Source of the DNA: an uncultured Clostridia bacterium
GTDB lineage: Bacteria; Bacillota; Clostridia; Oscillospirales; Ruminococcaceae
DNA length: 61,195 nucleotides
NCBI GenBank assembly: GCA_947625615.1
Contig: CANQPB010000012.1
Coordinates: 1 to 61,195, forward strand
Direction of reading: 5' to 3'
Of this stretch, positions 52,833 to 61,195 are shown piece after piece. Numbering within the stretch: the first letter of the stretch is position 1; each line of letters starts with the position of its first letter. Both the position numbers and the translations under genes were made by a program. The notes under the pieces were generated by a model. The model was given only the letters and a program-made list of their open reading frames with translations, was not told the origin of the DNA and made no database searches.

Positions 52833-53673
52833 ATCCCGCGCCCTTTCCGTCAAAATCGGTGATGACAAATACAGTTTTTAAATCAAACGGGTCTACCGTA
52901 GGTTTGATTATCCCCACGCGGGTAAGGCCGCTGGGGGCGATTGTTATGCTGCCTGCCGTGCCGACGACGATTCCTTTCGGCACGTTTCCGCTGTAGCCCG
53001 AGGTGATAACGATGTCCCCGTCGGTCATTTCGCATTCAAGGGGGATATACACCATTCTGACGGTGCCGTCAAGGGCGAGCTCATAGCTGCCCTCGATAAC
53101 GCCGGTCTCGCCGGTGCGCACGCAGTATACGCCGAGGGAGATCTCGTTTGAAAGAAGCGGCGTGACGAGAGAATAGGTATACTCCACCTCGGTGACAAAG
53201 CCGACGAGCCCGCTTGAGGTGACGACGGGATCGTAATATTCAATGCCGTCCTTTTCGCCCTTGTCTATAAAGAAGGAGCCGTAGATATCGTTTGCGGTGC
53301 GGCCTATAACTGTGCAGGGCTCGGAGAGCTCAACGCCGTCGGCGGAATCGGCGAGGTCGATCATCTCGCGAAGGTGATCGTTTTCCTGTGATATCTCGGT
53401 GTAGTCGGATATTTTTGCGTAAAGCTCGGCGAGCTCGTTTTTAAGCTCCTGGTTTTCCTCGTAATAATCCCTCGCGTTGAAGAGCATGTCGAGGGTGCCG
53501 GTGACGGCGTCGGATATGCGGTTGGAAAATTTCTGCACCGGCGCGAAGACGGTGCCTATCGCCGAGGAGATGGCGTTAGACGAGCTGACCGCCGCGTAGA
53601 TCATTATGCCTATGAGAAACGCCGCTATGCAGGCGATGACGAGAAATTTTTTAGACTTTAAAAACTCTTTGAT
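52816..53673 (-). CDS. mreC: Rod shape-determining protein MreC, probable ATC start
   Basis: A 285-residue protein if it starts at the ATC at 53671-53673. The frame from there reads KEFLKSKKFLVIACIAAFLI and then GIMIYAA, the usual charged tail plus membrane span of MreC. AAAGGGGG stands 8 bases before the ATC. The first in-frame ATG (53604) would lie inside the span and delete the anchor, and a stop codon closes the frame 12 codons before the ATC with no ATG, GTG or TTG between. A coiled coil (about 80-115, YYEENQELKNELAELYAKI) and the beta domains (120-275) follow. A sequencing error in an ATG is the main alternative. Confidence 0.85.
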   Translation of the reverse strand: MKEFLKSKKFLVIACIAAFLIGIMIYAAVSSSNAISSAIGTVFAPVQKFSNRISDAVTGTLDMLFNARDYYEENQELKNELAELYAKISDYTEISQENDHLREMIDLADSADGVELSEPCTVIGRTANDIYGSFFIDKGEKDGIEYYDPVVTSSGLVGFVTEVEYTYSLVTPLLSNEISLGVYCVRTGETGVIEGSYELALDGTVRMVYIPLECEMTDGDIVITSGYSGNVPKGIVVGTAGSITIAPSGLTRVGIIKPTVDPFDLKTVFVITDFDGKGAGYETEN

Positions 53674-53767
53674 GGCGGCGGCCCCCTTTCGGCTGATGTC
53701 GGCTTGCGGCTAAAAACCTGCGCCGCTCACGCCCGTAGGCATAAGCGGCGCGGCGGTAGCTTTAAAT

Positions 53768-54781
53768 TTATACTCCCTCTCCGTTGAGAACGTCCTGGAG
53801 CTCCTCGATGTTGTCAAGAAGTCTGCCGGTGCCGTCGACAACGCAGTCGAGCGGGCGCTCGGCTATGTGAATGGGAATGCCGGTCTCCTCGTTGATGAGG
53901 CGGTCGAGACCTCTTAAAAGGGCTCCGCCGCCGGCAAGGGTGATGCCGGAGTCGATGATGTCTGCGGAGAGCTCGGGCGGGGTGCGCTCGAGGGTAACCT
54001 TTATCGCCTCAACGATGTGGGAGAGCGATTCGGAAAGCGCCTCGCGGATCTCCTCCGAGGTGACGGTGATGTTTTCGGGCAGGCCGGTGAGCAGATTGCG
54101 CCCCTTTATTTCAAGCTCGGTGTCCTCGTCGGTCGGATAGGCCGAGCCTATCGAGATCTTTATGGTCTCGGCGGTGCGCTCGCCTATGAGCAGGTTGTAC
54201 TTTTTCTTGATGAAGTTGATTATGGAGTTGTCGAACTCGTCGCCCGCCACCCTGACAGAGCGGCTTGTGACTATGCCGCATAGGGATATTACCGCGACCT
54301 CGCTGGTGCCGCCGCCGATGTCAACTATCATCGAGCCGGTGGGCGATTCGACGGGCAGTCCCGCGCCTATAGCTGCGGCCATGGGCTCTTCAATAATCGC
54401 GACCTTCTTGGCGCCCGCGCCTTCGGCGGCCTCCTTGACGGCTCTGCGCTCGACGGCGGTGACGCCGGAGGGTATGCAGATTATGACCCTTGCCTTTGCG
54501 AGCGGGTTTCCGAGGGCCTTTCTGATGAATTCCTGAAGCATCGCAGTGGTCATGTCGAAATCGGCGATAACGCCGTCCTTGAGGGGGCGCACTGCGCGGA
54601 TCGAGCCGGGGGTGCGTCCGATGATGTTTTTAGCCTCGGTGCCGACGTATCTCACGATGTCGGTCTTGGTGTCAACGGCGACGACCGACGGCTCGCGCAG
54701 GATAATTCCCTTGCCCTTGGCGTAAACAAGGGTGTTCGCCGTGCCGAGATCTATTCCTATATCTTTTTTGAACATGCTCAT
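53768..54781 (-). CDS. mreB: Rod shape-determining actin homologue MreB
   Basis: A 337-residue actin-fold ATPase that organises lateral wall synthesis. [20 protein letters not shown] is the phosphate-1 loop, then [14 protein letters not shown] (phosphate 2), and [13 protein letters not shown] (adenosine). It is the first gene of mreB-mreC-mreD-mrdA and has GGAAGTC before its ATG; the promoter is at 54821-54849. Confidence 0.97.
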   Translation of the reverse strand: MSMFKKDIGIDLGTANTLVYAKGKGIILREPSVVAVDTKTDIVRYVGTEAKNIIGRTPGSIRAVRPLKDGVIADFDMTTAMLQEFIRKALGNPLAKARVIICIPSGVTAVERRAVKEAAEGAGAKKVAIIEEPMAAAIGAGLPVESPTGSMIVDIGGGTSEVAVISLCGIVTSRSVRVAGDEFDNSIINFIKKKYNLLIGERTAETIKISIGSAYPTDEDTELEIKGRNLLTGLPENITVTSEEIREALSESLSHIVEAIKVTLERTPPELSADIIDSGITLAGGGALLRGLDRLINEETGIPIHIAERPLDCVVDGTGRLLDNIEELQDVLNGEGV

Positions 54782-54820
54782 TTGTCTGACTTCCTTTGCT
54801 GAATAATTGGTTTCCTGTTA

Positions 54821-54849
54821 AGTATATCACATTTACAGTGATGTTACAA
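54821..54849 (-). promoter_or_regulatory. Promoter of the mre operon
   Basis: On the minus strand TTGTAA (54844-54849) and TATACT (54821-54826), 17-base spacer. Confidence 0.7.
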
Positions 54850-54973
54850 GCGATTTTTGCTAAAAATTTTAGCAGAATTTGAGCGAAATTTGAAGCTTTG
54901 TTTTGGGCATTTGGCGATGACAGCGCGGGGAGGGGGTATTTGCCGGGATTTTTAATTGCGACAATTTTTCCTA

Positions 54974-55002
54974 TTGTAATTGTCAGAAAAATATGCTATA
55001 CT
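54974..55002 (+). promoter_or_regulatory. Promoter of the TPR membrane protein
   Basis: TTGTAA (54974-54979) and TATACT (54997-55002), 17-base spacer. It mirrors the divergent mre promoter in both hexamers. Confidence 0.7.
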
Positions 55003-55033
55003 TATTATAATTCATCTTCAGGGGGTCGTTAAA

Positions 55034-55999
55034 ATGATAAAAAGCAGGTTGGAGGCGCGCTCTCTGCGCATTTGGCTGACGTGCGCCGTTCTGTTTATAG
55101 CTGCGGTGCTGATCGTGGCGCGTTTGATCGGGCTTTACACCGACGAAAATCTATACAGCCTTATTCCCATACTCGATTTTAAGCTGACAATTTCCGGCAG
55201 CATCTTCGGGCACGAGTTCCCCTCGTGGTTCACCGACAATTTCAGCTTTGCGGTCTCGCTTGCGTGCGTCATCGCGGTGATCGCTCTTGCCGCGCATTTA
55301 ATTTATGTGACCGTTCTCAACGTCTACCGCGGGCAGAGGCGCAAGGCCGCTAAGATCCTCAAAAAATCGGGCTATTCAAAGGAATATTACGATGTCCTTG
55401 AGGCGAAGCGCCGCAAGCTCAGCGGCACCTCGCTCGGCGCGAAGAACGACCTTTGCATCGCCAAGGCCTATTGCGACGGCCGCCGCTATGAGGACGCCTT
55501 TTCGGTGCTTCGGGACATCGATCTCGACCGCTTCGATTCGAAGATGGCCGCGGAATACTACAATCTTTACACCTATATCTTCCTTCTCACCGGCGACATT
55601 GAAAGCGCCAAGTCGACGGTTCAGCTCGGCGAGCCGTTCTGCTCGAAATATTCCGACAGACCCGAGCAGATGCTCACCGCCGCGCTGTTAAAGTATGCCG
55701 AAAAGGATTTCGAGGGCGCAAAGGCCGGCTTCAAGAGCCTGCTGAGCTGCAAGCCCGTCGAGGTAAGGGTATGGGCGGGACTCTATCTCGGGCTCGTCTA
55801 CCTCAGGCTCTGCCAGAAGGAGAGGGCGAGAAAGCTTGTCGGCACGCTCGGAAAATACAAAAAGACCCCCCGCCAGAGCGAGGACATGCTTAAGCTATTA
55901 AAGAAGCTCGAGACCGCCTACGCCCTTGAGGAGCAGGAGCTTGCCGAGGAAAGCTCCGCCGAGACAGCCGAAACCGCGGAGACCCCGGCAAACGCATAA
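55034..55999 (+). CDS. Membrane protein with TPR-like domain
   Basis: A 321-residue product. I chose the ATG at 55034, preceded by CAGGGGG; an earlier in-frame ATG at 54980 lies inside the promoter. Two membrane spans (about 14-33 and 70-98) flank a short outer loop. The C-terminal 200 residues are helical TPR-like repeats (AKAYCDGRRYEDAFSVLRDI, YTYIFLLTGDIESAKSTVQL) facing the cytoplasm, with an acidic Ala/Glu/Thr tail. No family is named. Its position divergent from mreB suggests, but does not show, an envelope role. Confidence 0.8.
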   Translation: MIKSRLEARSLRIWLTCAVLFIAAVLIVARLIGLYTDENLYSLIPILDFKLTISGSIFGHEFPSWFTDNFSFAVSLACVIAVIALAAHLIYVTVLNVYRGQRRKAAKILKKSGYSKEYYDVLEAKRRKLSGTSLGAKNDLCIAKAYCDGRRYEDAFSVLRDIDLDRFDSKMAAEYYNLYTYIFLLTGDIESAKSTVQLGEPFCSKYSDRPEQMLTAALLKYAEKDFEGAKAGFKSLLSCKPVEVRVWAGLYLGLVYLRLCQKERARKLVGTLGKYKKTPRQSEDMLKLLKKLETAYALEEQELAEESSAETAETAETPANA

Positions 56000-56013
56000 A
56001 AGTTAATAATGCA

Positions 56014-56135
56014 ATCGCGCCCCCGCGGAAACCTCCGCAGGGGCGTGATAATTTGAGAATATTAAGGGGACGCCCTCTCTTGCAGGGCGTCCCCTCTTAA
56101 AATAACAGTCCACCGGACTGTTATTTTAATTCACC
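56014..56135. terminator. Three strong hairpins after the TPR gene
   Basis: CGCGCCCC...GGGGCGTG (56014-56048), GGGGACGCCCT...AGGGCGTCCCC (about 56069-56095) and AAAATAACAGTCC...GGACTGTTATTTT (about 56098-56129). The last ends in TTTT and could act as the terminator for either direction. Confidence 0.65.
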
Positions 56136-56182
56136 CCTTGCGGAGCGCGCGCAGCATAGGGTTTCGCAGCCTGCGGGCTGCG

Positions 56183-56245
56183 ACGAGGGGCGCCGCCCCT
56201 CGACCCTGCAAGCCTTTTGAAAAAGGCTTGACCGAAAACTTTTAA
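56183..56245 (-). repeat. 3'-end repeat family 2, copy 2
   Basis: GAGGGGC-GCC-GCCCCTC hairpin, then GACCCTGCAAGCCTTTTGAA and AAAGGCTTGACCGAAAACTTTTAA. It matches 32943-33005 in order and spacing and again lies just past the stop of a leftward gene. Confidence 0.65.
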
Positions 56246-56282
56246 GTTTTTGCGCTTGGCAAGGTTTTAATATTTTGTCTGC

Positions 56283-59200
56283 TTAATTTGAATAAGCACC
56301 CTTTTTGGTTTTAAGGATCTGAACGCTGTCGACTTTGAAATCGCTGCCGCCCTCGGCGTCCTCTATCCACATGGCGGATACGTCCTTTAGGTAGAGATCG
56401 TAGCTGCCGTTGAAGAGGGAATTGAAGTGCTCGCAGTCTATGACCGTGAGATTCTCGCCGTTTGCGCCGGTCATGTCGGTGGAGTATTTATAGGAGTACT
56501 CCGAGCCGTTGTGCAAAAGCCCCAGCATCGGGTTTGTTCCCCTGCCGTGCGAGATGACTATCTTGGCGTCGTCGGTTTCCATGGCCTCGACGATTTCGTC
56601 GAAATACTGGCTGTAGGGATCGAATTCGGCATACAGGGGGTAGCCGCCGAACGTGCTGAAGAAGGAGCTCGAGGGGTCTACGTCGGTGTCGTAAAGCGTG
56701 CCGAAATCGATGAGCAGCTCCGCGTCGGATATCAGCGGGGTCGGGCCGGCCTTCTTTTTGTAGTAGAAGCTTACGGTCTTGTCGGAATCCATATTGCCGG
56801 TCAGCTCGTCGCCCTCGACGTGATCGAAATCGTAGCCGTCTATGTCGTACTGGTTGATGACGTAGGGTCTGTCCTTTTCAACCTGCATTTCATATGTCTG
56901 GGCGATCTTTTTGCCGTCGGTGTCGAAATAGTTGACGGTGATGGTAAAAGCGTCTGCCGCGACATCTTCGCCGGCTTCGGGGGCTTCGGCTTCGCCGTTC
57001 GGGATAACTCTCCAGAACAGCTTTACCGGTCTTCCGATGTCAAACTGATTGAATATTACCAGAATGTCGTGATATTCCGACAGATCTATCGAGGCGCTTC
57101 GCGATTCCGTGTGGACTGATTCGCCGCTCAGGCGGTTCACGTAGTTTATAAGCAGGGCGCGCTCGTTGCAGTAAAGCTCAAGGGTGTAATTGCCGTCCCA
57201 CTCGGTAAATTCGTCGCCGATAGTCTCTGCCATGCGGTATTCCGCCCAGGATTCTGTGTTGCCCGTCATGTCCACACTGCCCGAGGCAACCGCCGAATCG
57301 TCGGGCCAGGTATATTTGGTATTCTGCGAGAAGTCGACGTCCACCTTTTCCATGCTCTCAACCGTGAGCGTCAGGGAAACCGACTGTATTGCGGGCAGAT
57401 ATTCCTTAGCATATGCCTCCGCGGTGATCATCAGGCTGTCCCGAATGATCTGCTGCAGGTTTATCTGGATATTGTTTCCGTTCAGCCAGCCGTCCAGGGC
57501 CAAGGGCTTGAGCTCGCTTTCGTATACCTGCTCGGCTATGACTATGTCGTCAAAGCCCTCGGATTTTATGGTGAGATCGTTCACCCTAATTCTCAGCTTG
57601 CAGATGTCCGAGTACTCGCCGTAGTCCATCGTGCCGCCCGGCCAGGAGAATATCTCATCGGGAACCGTTACGTCTATCGCGAACGGCGCCGCGCCGTCCC
57701 ATGAGGGATTGGCGTTGTAGGATTTTTCGGTGGCCTCCCTGATATATTCGGGGTAGAAGTGGTTCCAGCTGAGCTCCTGGGTCTCACCCTCGTTTACGGG
57801 GCGCGGATCTCCCAAAGTGTGAGCTTCCCAATCGACGGAATCGGAGTAGTGAAGGGTTGCGTATGCGGTGTGCGCAACCTCCGGCGGCTCGGGATCGTCG
57901 GGAACGGCTATTTTCTCGCCGGTGCGTATGACCCTGAGAGTTGCCTTGACGCTGTCCTTTGTGAAGCTGCCGCGCAGAACGAGCTCGGTGGAATAGAGCC
58001 TGAAGCCGCCGTAGGAGAACGTCTTGTAGGCCGACGACGTTGAAGCGTTGTAGATGCCGCCCTCGTTAAGTCTGGCGGGGAGCCTTTCGGAATCGGAGGA
58101 GGTTACGTCCATGCTGCTAACCTTTTCATAGCTCAGCGTTACCCAAGAGGGGGTTTCGCTGAACGTCGCCCAGACATAGGTGTTGTTGTCGGTGCCGCAA
58201 TTCACAAGGGTGTCTATAAAGCTGTGGAACTGCTCGGAATCGGCCTCCAATAGCACGGCGTCCCAGGAATTGCCGGTTTTTTGCAGGGTGGCTTCATATT
58301 CATAGAGGATCTCCGCGTCTTTAGGCAGCCCGTCGCCCGAAAGGGCGAATATCGCGGCGCCCGCGCCGACGGCGACGACAAGAAGAATTATAAGTATGAT
58401 AACAACGGGGTGGCCTTTTTTCCTGCCGCCTTTACCGCCGTCCTTCTTTTTGGACTTTTTGCCGTCCGGCTTCGGCTCCTTAGGAATTTCTTCGTCGGTG
58501 GAGGGGGCGTCGCCGCCCGAAACCGTAACCGCAGGCTCGGGCACCGAAACGACCTTTTGCCGCTTAAGCTCAAGTGCGATCTCTCGGCTGCCCGAAACGC
58601 TTCCGTGCTTTGCCTGGGCGTGCCTGAATTCGCTGTCCATCGCCGATTCTACGGTGTATTTGACCCCCTCGGGGATACCGTCCAAAACGGTCTTTCCGTC
58701 TATCGGCACGGTGACGAGCGCGGTGCCCTCGGTGAAGCTTATGCCGCCGAAGCTGCCGTTTTTATCAAGCCCGTCGCCCTCAAGGGTAACCTTGAAGCTG
58801 TATTCCTTGGGCGGCTCGCCCGAAACGGTCTTGCCCGAAAGGGTGAGCGTGCCGGTCTTTACAGCCTCGGGGGAAGTTTTTGTGAATTCGAAGGTGGCTA
58901 AAAGCGCGGCGTCGCGCTCGATAACTCCCTCCGATCTCATGGCGTCAAGCCTATAGCCGTCGATCTTCTCGGCGACGACCTTATATTTCACCCCGGCGGG
59001 GATATCCTTAAGGCTTGCTTTTTCGCCGTTTGAAAGCGTCAGCTCCGCCGAGCCGCCGCTGAGGGCGACGTCGCCGTACTTGCCGTCGGGGTTAAGCCCG
59101 TCGCCGCTGAATATTGCGGTCAGCTTTGCCGAAATCTTTTTTGCCGTTCCGTTTATCCGGCAGACGATATCCAGCGAGCCTGTCTTGATCTCGGGCTGAA

Positions 59201-60173
59201 TCGTTTCGGAATACAGCTCGGCGTGGAATTCCTGCATGCTCCGCGTTCTCAGATTCTGCTGGGGAACGAGGCTGTGCAGAATAGCCTTTTCCTGGGCGGG
59301 CGTGAGCTTTACGCCGAGCTTAGAGGGCGGAATGAGCGGATCGTCGGCGAAAACTCTGTCCAAAGCTCCGGGAGGCGTTCTTCCGGTGAGGCAGAAGTAA
59401 ATAGTCGCGCTGAACGCATAGACGTCCGTCCAGGGGCCCTGGCCGCTCTGCTGATACTGCTCGATAGGCGCGTAGCCGTGTTTCAGAAGAATCGTCAGGG
59501 TCTCGTTTTTGGTGCCGATATCCCTTGCGCAGCCGAAGTCCAAAAGCTTGACGTTTCCGCCCTCGATCATGATGTTGTCGGGGGAGATGTCTCGGTGCAA
59601 AAGATGCATGTCGTGCATGGTCTGCATAAGCTTGAAGAGCGGCTCTATCATCGGGAAAAGCTCGTCGGGCGCCAGCTTGCCGCCTTTTTGCTCGGTATAT
59701 TTGCCGAGGGTTATGCCGTCGATATATTCCATTACGATGTAGGCGGTGTTGTTCAGGTCAAAGAAGTCCTGCACGCGGACGATGGAAGGCTCCTTTGCAA
59801 GCCTTGCCATTATCCTCGCCTCATCTAAGAACTTGTTCTTTCCCTTTTCGTAGTTTTTGTTCTGCTCCGCAGATATCGGAGCCGAAACCTTGAAGGATCC
59901 CGTGTCGGTGTTTCTGGAAATGCCGAAATTGTTCTTCGGATAATATTCCTTGATAGCAACCTTCATGTCAAGCTGAAGGTCACGACCGATATAAGTAATT
60001 CCGAAGCCGCCCTCGCCGAGCACCCGGCCGATAAGGTAGCGCTCCTTAAGAACGGATCCCGGCGGAATATGTATGGGATTCGGCTCGTAGGTGCCGTCGG
60101 TGAGATTGCAGTTGGGGCACTTTCCGCCGTCTTCAAGTTTAGTCATGCAATAAGGGCAATAATTCCAGTCCAT
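56283..60173 (-). CDS. Transmembrane Ser/Thr protein kinase with Ig-like repeats and MucBP-like domain
   Basis: A 1296-residue protein. An N-terminal zinc ribbon has Cys6, Cys9, Cys19 and Cys22. The kinase domain (about 45-325) is complete: GEGGFG (53-58), Lys75, HRDISPDN (193-200), DFG (212-214) and GQGPWTDVYAF. Two repeats of about 100 residues (331-432 and 440-540) resemble SpaA/DUF7601-type prealbumin-like domains (FSGDGLNPDGKYGDV; LEGDGLDKNGSFGGI). A Lys-rich stretch and one span (589-611) follow. The outer part (about 615-1296) has several beta domains and a MucBP-like repeat near 1075-1141 (VNYFDTDGKKIAQTYEM). It would sense wall or surface signals. The cytoplasmic placement of the Ig-like repeats is unusual. 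Confidence 0.88.
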   Translation of the reverse strand: MDWNYCPYCMTKLEDGGKCPNCNLTDGTYEPNPIHIPPGSVLKERYLIGRVLGEGGFGITYIGRDLQLDMKVAIKEYYPKNNFGISRNTDTGSFKVSAPISAEQNKNYEKGKNKFLDEARIMARLAKEPSIVRVQDFFDLNNTAYIVMEYIDGITLGKYTEQKGGKLAPDELFPMIEPLFKLMQTMHDMHLLHRDISPDNIMIEGGNVKLLDFGCARDIGTKNETLTILLKHGYAPIEQYQQSGQGPWTDVYAFSATIYFCLTGRTPPGALDRVFADDPLIPPSKLGVKLTPAQEKAILHSLVPQQNLRTRSMQEFHAELYSETIQPEIKTGSLDIVCRINGTAKKISAKLTAIFSGDGLNPDGKYGDVALSGGSAELTLSNGEKASLKDIPAGVKYKVVAEKIDGYRLDAMRSEGVIERDAALLATFEFTKTSPEAVKTGTLTLSGKTVSGEPPKEYSFKVTLEGDGLDKNGSFGGISFTEGTALVTVPIDGKTVLDGIPEGVKYTVESAMDSEFRHAQAKHGSVSGSREIALELKRQKVVSVPEPAVTVSGGDAPSTDEEIPKEPKPDGKKSKKKDGGKGGRKKGHPVVIILIILLVVAVGAGAAIFALSGDGLPKDAEILYEYEATLQKTGNSWDAVLLEADSEQFHSFIDTLVNCGTDNNTYVWATFSETPSWVTLSYEKVSSMDVTSSDSERLPARLNEGGIYNASTSSAYKTFSYGGFRLYSTELVLRGSFTKDSVKATLRVIRTGEKIAVPDDPEPPEVAHTAYATLHYSDSVDWEAHTLGDPRPVNEGETQELSWNHFYPEYIREATEKSYNANPSWDGAAPFAIDVTVPDEIFSWPGGTMDYGEYSDICKLRIRVNDLTIKSEGFDDIVIAEQVYESELKPLALDGWLNGNNIQINLQQIIRDSLMITAEAYAKEYLPAIQSVSLTLTVESMEKVDVDFSQNTKYTWPDDSAVASGSVDMTGNTESWAEYRMAETIGDEFTEWDGNYTLELYCNERALLINYVNRLSGESVHTESRSASIDLSEYHDILVIFNQFDIGRPVKLFWRVIPNGEAEAPEAGEDVAADAFTITVNYFDTDGKKIAQTYEMQVEKDRPYVINQYDIDGYDFDHVEGDELTGNMDSDKTVSFYYKKKAGPTPLISDAELLIDFGTLYDTDVDPSSSFFSTFGGYPLYAEFDPYSQYFDEIVEAMETDDAKIVISHGRGTNPMLGLLHNGSEYSYKYSTDMTGANGENLTVIDCEHFNSLFNGSYDLYLKDVSAMWIEDAEGGSDFKVDSVQILKTKKGAYSN

Positions 60174-60202
60174 CGGTTATCCCTCCTTTGCTTGTAGTTT
60201 TT

Positions 60203-61195
60203 TCACCTTAACCGTAGTATATTTGCAGGCGCCTTTGCGGCGGCCGAAACAAAGCTTTGCAAGCACGTCAGCGTGTGCTCCAAGGAATTCGAGCCTATCG
60301 CGAGCGCCGCGACGACTATCACCAAAACGATTATCACCGCTAAAAGCGCGAAGATTATCACTTTAAACTGATCGTTTTTCACGGGATTCGGCTGCGGAAC
60401 CTGAGGAACTGCAGGGTCGGCGTCTACTACGGTCTGGGGATCCTTGACGGCAACGCCGCCGCGGGTGGTTGTCGTGCCGCCCGTTATGAAGCCGGGCGTC
60501 GGGCTCGGTCTTATGCTTACGTCCCTGAATCCCGCCGAAAGCGCAGCCATAGTCTGGATCCTCGCGTTGGACATCAGGGCCATGCCGTGAAGGAGCACCG
60601 CCTCGTTTTCCGGCGATATCCTTGCGCCGTATCTGCTCGGCGGAACGAGCGGATCGGGCTTGCCTCCGGCAAAGCTGTTTGCTCTTTCCAAAGAATCCGC
60701 CGAAACCTTTCCGCCGGTGATGCAGTAGTAAATCGTGGCGCAGAACGCGTAGACGTCGGTATAGGGGCCCTGCCCGCCGGAAGTATACTGTTCGGTGGGC
60801 GCAAAGCCCTTTTTCACCATTACGGTCATGTTTCCCGCCGAGGTGGCGCGGGCGCAGCCGAAGTCTATAAGCTTAAGGCTGCCGTCAGGCTGAATCATAA
60901 TGTTGTCGGGGGCTATGTCGCGGTGGACGACTTCCGATTCATGCAGATAGTTGAGGTCTTCCATGAGCTGGCGTATCTTCGGAAGCAGCTCGCGCTCGAA
61001 ATCCATGGCGCCGTGATCACGAACATACTCTCTCAGCGTTATGCCGTTGACAAATTCCATGACCATGTAGGCGGTGCCGTTTGCCTTGAAGAAGTCGACC
61101 ACGTGGACTATCGTCTTAAGATCGGAAAATCCCTGGAGCATCGTTGCCTCGCCCTCGAAGCCGTTCAGGCTGTGCCTGAACGCTTCAAGGTTTGT
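60203..61195 (-). CDS. Transmembrane Ser/Thr protein kinase, partial (N-terminus beyond window)
   Basis: At least 330 residues; the frame runs off the right edge, so the zinc ribbon and P-loop are missing from view. Visible kinase parts are FEGEATMLQGFSDLKTIVHV, YMVMEFVNGITL, HRDIAPDN, LIDFGCA and GQGPYTDVYAF. A Thr/Pro linker leads to one span (about 35-60 residues before the C-terminus, VIIFALLAVIIVLVIVVAAL) and a short outer tail with one Cys. It is a paralogue of the downstream kinase (29-base gap), without the large outer domain. The two probably form one operon. Confidence 0.85.
   Translation of the reverse strand, partial: TNLEAFRHSLNGFEGEATMLQGFSDLKTIVHVVDFFKANGTAYMVMEFVNGITLREYVRDHGAMDFERELLPKIRQLMEDLNYLHESEVVHRDIAPDNIMIQPDGSLKLIDFGCARATSAGNMTVMVKKGFAPTEQYTSGGQGPYTDVYAFCATIYYCITGGKVSADSLERANSFAGGKPDPLVPPSRYGARISPENEAVLLHGMALMSNARIQTMAALSAGFRDVSIRPSPTPGFITGGTTTTRGGVAVKDPQTVVDADPAVPQVPQPNPVKNDQFKVIIFALLAVIIVLVIVVAALAIGSNSLEHTLTCLQSFVSAAAKAPANILRLR

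Overview
The window reads as about 61 kb of chromosome from a spore-forming, Gram-positive member of the Clostridia, most likely Oscillospiraceae/Ruminococcaceae-like. This rests on high-GC coding with Firmicutes-type operons and AGGAGG ribosome sites, a germination protease (gpr), T-box leaders on trp and hisS-aspS, an HPr with both His15 and Ser46, a dockerin-bearing surface protein, and the ylxM-ffh-rpsP-khpA-rimM-trmD block. No species-level claim is made.

Layout. 1-5.6 kb: the end of a methyltransferase, a small lipoprotein, and a leftward operon of membrane protein, 2-hydroxyacid dehydrogenase, proB, proA and an acidic membrane protein. 6.1-11.1 kb: a tRNA-Ala(GGC) gene carrying what looks like a 4.9-kb integrative element. 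It is bounded by 9-bp direct repeats and 12-bp inverted repeats and carries iteron-like repeats, a hairpin array, an unknown lipoprotein and a large serine recombinase. 11.4-14.8 kb: a sulfur cluster (O-acetylhomoserine sulfhydrylase, an Rrf2 regulator, cysK), with short translated leaders predicted before both enzymes. 15.3-18.7 kb: two tandem ECF sigma/membrane-protein cassettes. 18.9-23.4 kb: an LRR-dockerin protein, a GH25 lysozyme, and an sdpR-sdpI-yhfC-like operon with a perfect 13-bp inverted-repeat operator. 23.5-30.3 kb: complete trpEGDCFBA behind a T-box. 30.4-32.6 kb: acpP, gpr, rpsT and a Thr-rich lipoprotein. 33-38.5 kb: ftsE-ftsX, two paralogous coiled-coil M23 hydrolases, and an S41-fold protein lacking the catalytic dyad. 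38.7-44.6 kb: a CdaR/PucR-like regulator, HPr, and the SRP/ribosome-maturation operon. 44.8-50 kb: an XRE-TPR regulator, hisS-aspS with T-box, and mgsA. 50-54.8 kb: mreB-mreC-mreD-PBP2. 55-61.2 kb: a TPR membrane protein and two adjacent transmembrane Ser/Thr kinases.

Themes. Much of the right half concerns envelope growth and division (FtsEX with hydrolases, MreBCD with PBP2, transmembrane kinases). Amino-acid supply (Pro, Trp, Cys/Met) fills the left half, with gene-specific leader control. Several copies of a roughly 124-bp two-hairpin repeat, two of them flanked by target duplications, lie between genes and look like a non-autonomous mobile element. The most promising under-described items are the cysteine-codon leader ORF overlapping the cysK ribosome site, the tRNA-Ala element with its end structure, the MITE-like repeat family, the catalytically dead S41 protein in the ftsEX locus, the apparent ATC start of mreC, and the kinase with Ig-like repeats on its cytoplasmic side.
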